From Kordiimonas aquimaris (lineage in GTDB: Bacteria > Pseudomonadota > Alphaproteobacteria > Sphingomonadales > Kordiimonadaceae), in contig NZ_JAOBPO010000001.1 of the NCBI RefSeq assembly GCF_025574485.1, positions 751,501-815,500 of the forward strand: DNA of 64,000 nt, read 5' to 3'. Under the pieces are notes generated by a model. It saw only the letters and a list, made by a program, of their open reading frames with translations. It was not told where the DNA came from and did not search any database. Both the position numbers and the translations under genes were made by a program. Below are positions 61,778-64,000 of the stretch, piece after piece; position 1 is the stretch's first letter; each line of letters opens with the position of its first letter.

Positions 61778-62599
61778 TTATCGTCCTGATCTTACACCAT
61801 TTGCTAACGTTTGGGTGAAATTCAAGACATTTTCTACTAAGTCACCTTTTGGTGTGCCGTCGGCGTCAATTCCGTTTTCAATCAGCGATACGATTGCTGA
61901 ACCCACTACAGCGGCATCAGCATGTTTTGCAATGGCACCTGCTTGTTCAGCCGTGCGGATACCAAAACCAACAGCAACTGGCAAGTCTGTGTATTTGCGA
62001 ATGCGGTTTACAGCTTCACCAATGTCATCGGCACTTGCTGATTTGCCGCCAGTTACACCGGCGACGGCCACATAATACACAAAGCCACTCGCACCGTTAA
62101 CGATTGCTGGCAGGCGTGCGTCATCTGATGTTGGGGTTGCAAGGCGTACAATATCAATATTGTTGGCATTGGCGGGCTCAAGCAGTTCTGCGTCTTCTTC
62201 TGGCGGCAGATCAACAACGATCAGGCCATCAACACCTGCAGTTGCGGCATCAGTGCAGAATTTTTCAATGCCGTAAGCATAAATTGGATTGAAATAACCC
62301 ATCAAAACAATAGGCGTTTCATGGCCTGCTGCCCTGAATGCAGTGACCATCGACAGGGTTTTTTTCATGTTAGCACCAGCTTTAATGGCGCGCTGTGCTG
62401 CTTTATCAATTGCAGGGCCATCAGCCGATGGGTCGGTGAACGGCATGCCCAGTTCAATAATATCGGCGCCAGCACCAGGTAGACCCATCAATATCTCAAA
62501 TGATGTTTCATGGTTTGGGTCACCTGCCGTAACAAAGGTTACGAAAGCAGCGTGGTTTTCAGCACGTAAGGCAGCGAGGCAAGGTGTTAAACGACTCAT
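61778..62599 (-). CDS. trpA: Tryptophan synthase alpha subunit
   Basis: A 273-residue TrpA with FVTAGDPNHETS, the catalytic Glu in IIELGMPFTDPSADGP (Glu equivalent to E49) and Asp in the following DPSADGP, and VGFGIRTAEQ near the phosphate site. It cleaves indole-3-glycerol phosphate to indole, which passes to TrpB. It lies 9 bp after trpB. Confidence 0.97.
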   Translation of the reverse strand: MSRLTPCLAALRAENHAAFVTFVTAGDPNHETSFEILMGLPGAGADIIELGMPFTDPSADGPAIDKAAQRAIKAGANMKKTLSMVTAFRAAGHETPIVLMGYFNPIYAYGIEKFCTDAATAGVDGLIVVDLPPEEDAELLEPANANNIDIVRLATPTSDDARLPAIVNGASGFVYYVAVAGVTGGKSASADDIGEAVNRIRKYTDLPVAVGFGIRTAEQAGAIAKHADAAVVGSAIVSLIENGIDADGTPKGDLVENVLNFTQTLANGVRSGR

Positions 62600-62608
62600 G
62601 GTATATTC

Positions 62609-63817
62609 CTAAATCTCTTGGCCTAGTTCTTTTGCGACAGTGAAAATATCCTTGTCACCACGCCCGGAAAGATTGAGCACACATATATGGTCTTTGGGCA
62701 GATCGCCTGCGGTGCGGATGATATGCGCAAGTCCGTGGCTGCTCTCTAATGCCGGAATAATTCCCTCTGTACGGCAGCACAGTTGGAATGCTTCCATTGC
62801 TTCATCGTCCGTAGCGGACACATAGTTAACGCGCCCTGCTTCATGTAGCCATACGTGCTCAGGGCCTATGCCGGGGTAGTCAAGACCTGCCGATATAGAA
62901 TGCGCTTCTTCAATTTGACCATCTTCGGTTTGCAGCAGATATGTGCGATTGCCGTGCAAGACACCGGGTTTGCCGCCTGCAATTGATGCTGCATTTTTGT
63001 CCGTATCAACACCGTGGCCAGAAGCTTCCACGGCAAACATTTGAACATCCGGATCATCCAAAAAATCATGGAACAGACCGAGCGCATTGGATCCGCCACC
63101 AATACAGGCTACCAGACTGTCAGGTAGGCGACCTTCCTGTGCTAAAATTTGTTCCTTGGTTTCGCGTCCAATGATCGATTGGAAATCACGTACCATCATG
63201 GGGTAGGGGTGTGGTCCCGCAACTGTGCCAATAATGTAGAAGGTATCATGTACATTGGTTACCCAGTCACGCAGTGCATCGTTCATTGCATCTTTGAGTG
63301 TGGCTGAACCTGATGTCACAGGTTTAACTTCTGCACCTAAAAGCTTCATGCGAAATACATTGGGTTTCTGGCGTTCGATATCGACCTCACCCATAAACAC
63401 AGTACATTTCAGACCAAAGCGCGCGGCAACCGTTGCGGTGGCAACGCCGTGTTGACCTGCGCCTGTTTCTGCAATGACGCGCGTTTTCCCCATGCGCTTT
63501 GCCAGCAATACCTGACCAATAGCATGGTTGATCTTGTGCGCGCCTGTATGGTTTAGCTCTTCACGCTTAAAGTAAATTTTGGCGCCGCCCAAATGTTCAG
63601 TCAGTCGTTCTGCATAATATAGTGGACTGGGTCGGCCGATATATTGGCGGTTTAACTCGTCAAGTTCGGCAAGGAACTTTTCATCTTGCATCGCAGCTTT
63701 GAATTCCTGCTCAACTTGCATAACAAGCGGCATCAGTGTTTCAGACACATAGCGGCCACCATAGTTGCCAAAATGCCCTTTTTCATCGGGTCCAGTGCGA
63801 TAGCTATTGAGCGCCAT
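62609..63817 (-). CDS. trpB: Tryptophan synthase beta subunit
   Basis: A 402-residue TrpB: PLP lysine in [26 protein letters not shown], and the phosphate-binding [12 protein letters not shown]. It makes tryptophan from indole and serine. The N-terminal [16 protein letters not shown] is standard. It starts 48 bp after the end of trpF. Confidence 0.98.
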   Translation of the reverse strand: MALNSYRTGPDEKGHFGNYGGRYVSETLMPLVMQVEQEFKAAMQDEKFLAELDELNRQYIGRPSPLYYAERLTEHLGGAKIYFKREELNHTGAHKINHAIGQVLLAKRMGKTRVIAETGAGQHGVATATVAARFGLKCTVFMGEVDIERQKPNVFRMKLLGAEVKPVTSGSATLKDAMNDALRDWVTNVHDTFYIIGTVAGPHPYPMMVRDFQSIIGRETKEQILAQEGRLPDSLVACIGGGSNALGLFHDFLDDPDVQMFAVEASGHGVDTDKNAASIAGGKPGVLHGNRTYLLQTEDGQIEEAHSISAGLDYPGIGPEHVWLHEAGRVNYVSATDDEAMEAFQLCCRTEGIIPALESSHGLAHIIRTAGDLPKDHICVLNLSGRGDKDIFTVAKELGQEI

Positions 63818-63865
63818 GAGGCGGTTCCTCTTCTCTTGGCAGGTTATTCTCTAAAAACCGGACAC

Positions 63866-64000
63866 CTAACTAACGGCTTTTGCCGCGCGAAGAAAGGCCT
63901 CAATTGCAGGAATTGATTTAATTCCAGGTTCACTTTCTACGCCTGAAGAAACGTCAAGGATTGAAGCCTGTGACAATTTGACAGCCTCGGCAATATTGTC
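63866..64000 (-). CDS. trpF: Phosphoribosylanthranilate isomerase, C-terminal part (5' end outside window)
   Basis: The last 44 codons of a minus-strand gene ending at TAG 63866-63868. The visible part reads DNIAEAV, then LDVSSGVESEPGIKS and AIEAFLRAAK, the family's C-terminal phosphate-binding SSGVE motif. With trpB and trpA next to it this is trpF. The N-terminus lies outside the window. Confidence 0.9.
   Translation of the reverse strand, partial: DNIAEAVKLSQASILDVSSGVESEPGIKSIPAIEAFLRAAKAVS

Noticed and set aside
1-64000. CRISPR arrays, prophage, insertion sequences, tRNA or rRNA genes
   Set aside because: I found no spaced repeats, transposase or integrase genes, terminal inverted repeats around the A+T-rich cassette, or recognisable RNA-gene sequences.

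Overview
The window reads as chromosomal DNA of an alphaproteobacterium. The main evidence is gene order: a pckA / chvI-chvG-hprK-rapZ-EIIA-HPr cluster, a trpF-trpB-trpA-accD-folC run, addB-addA-trxA preceded by tsaE and a MurU-like nucleotidyltransferase, and a DivL-type kinase with tyrosine in its H-box. Two sodium-coupled NSS transporters, a psp envelope-stress operon and an exosortase-A-type O-glycosylation ligase fit a marine lineage; Kordiimonadales is my best guess, but this is inference. Nearly all of the window is ordinary chromosome. I see no rRNA, tRNA, CRISPR array, insertion sequence or prophage.

Layout. 1-4.9 kb: end of a LysR regulator, a GIY-YIG-like DUF123 protein, a secreted MBL hydrolase, an NSS transporter and a PepSY membrane protein. 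5.1-8.0 kb: an A+T-rich two-gene insert, a 5-methylcytosine DNA methyltransferase facing a GHKL ATPase fused to a TIR domain. This is the best candidate for an undescribed system, a restriction-like or abortive defence locus. 8.2-17.6 kb: lepA, a 0.76-kb non-coding gap with tandem repeats and an orphan terminator, a signal-peptide membrane protein, an EAL protein, an S9 peptidase and an amidohydrolase. 17.7-22.5 kb: the O-glycosylation ligase, then pspF divergent from a sigma54-driven operon (new 54-aa ORF, pspA, pspB, pspC). 22.5-29.9 kb: MFS transporter, sufE, second NSS transporter, a SPOR lipoprotein coupled to a carbonic-anhydrase-like protein that has lost two zinc ligands, and a MocR regulator divergent from a new 48-aa ORF and a flavin-type oxidase across a 23-bp tandem repeat.

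29.9-38.5 kb: M20 hydrolase, DUF1272, GNAT, J-domain, Tag-like glycosylase, BAAT-like hydrolase, TerB and LytTR genes, an exported protein with a candidate LytTR site upstream, then speD-speE. 38.6-47.8 kb: pckA and the ChvGI / regulatory PTS cluster (carbon and envelope signalling), followed by ahcY and metK (methyl cycle, which supplies SAM to speD and to the methyltransferases). 47.9-58.5 kb: DivL-like pseudokinase, tsaE, MurU-like, addB, addA (adjoining or overlapping genes) and trxA. 58.6-64 kb: an ACT protein, a DUF1801 protein, then on the minus strand trpF (partial), trpB, trpA, accD and folC.

Starts were moved from the longest open frame wherever a Shine-Dalgarno sequence, signal peptide or family N-terminus pointed to an internal codon. 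All functional calls rest on reading motifs by eye; no database search was run.
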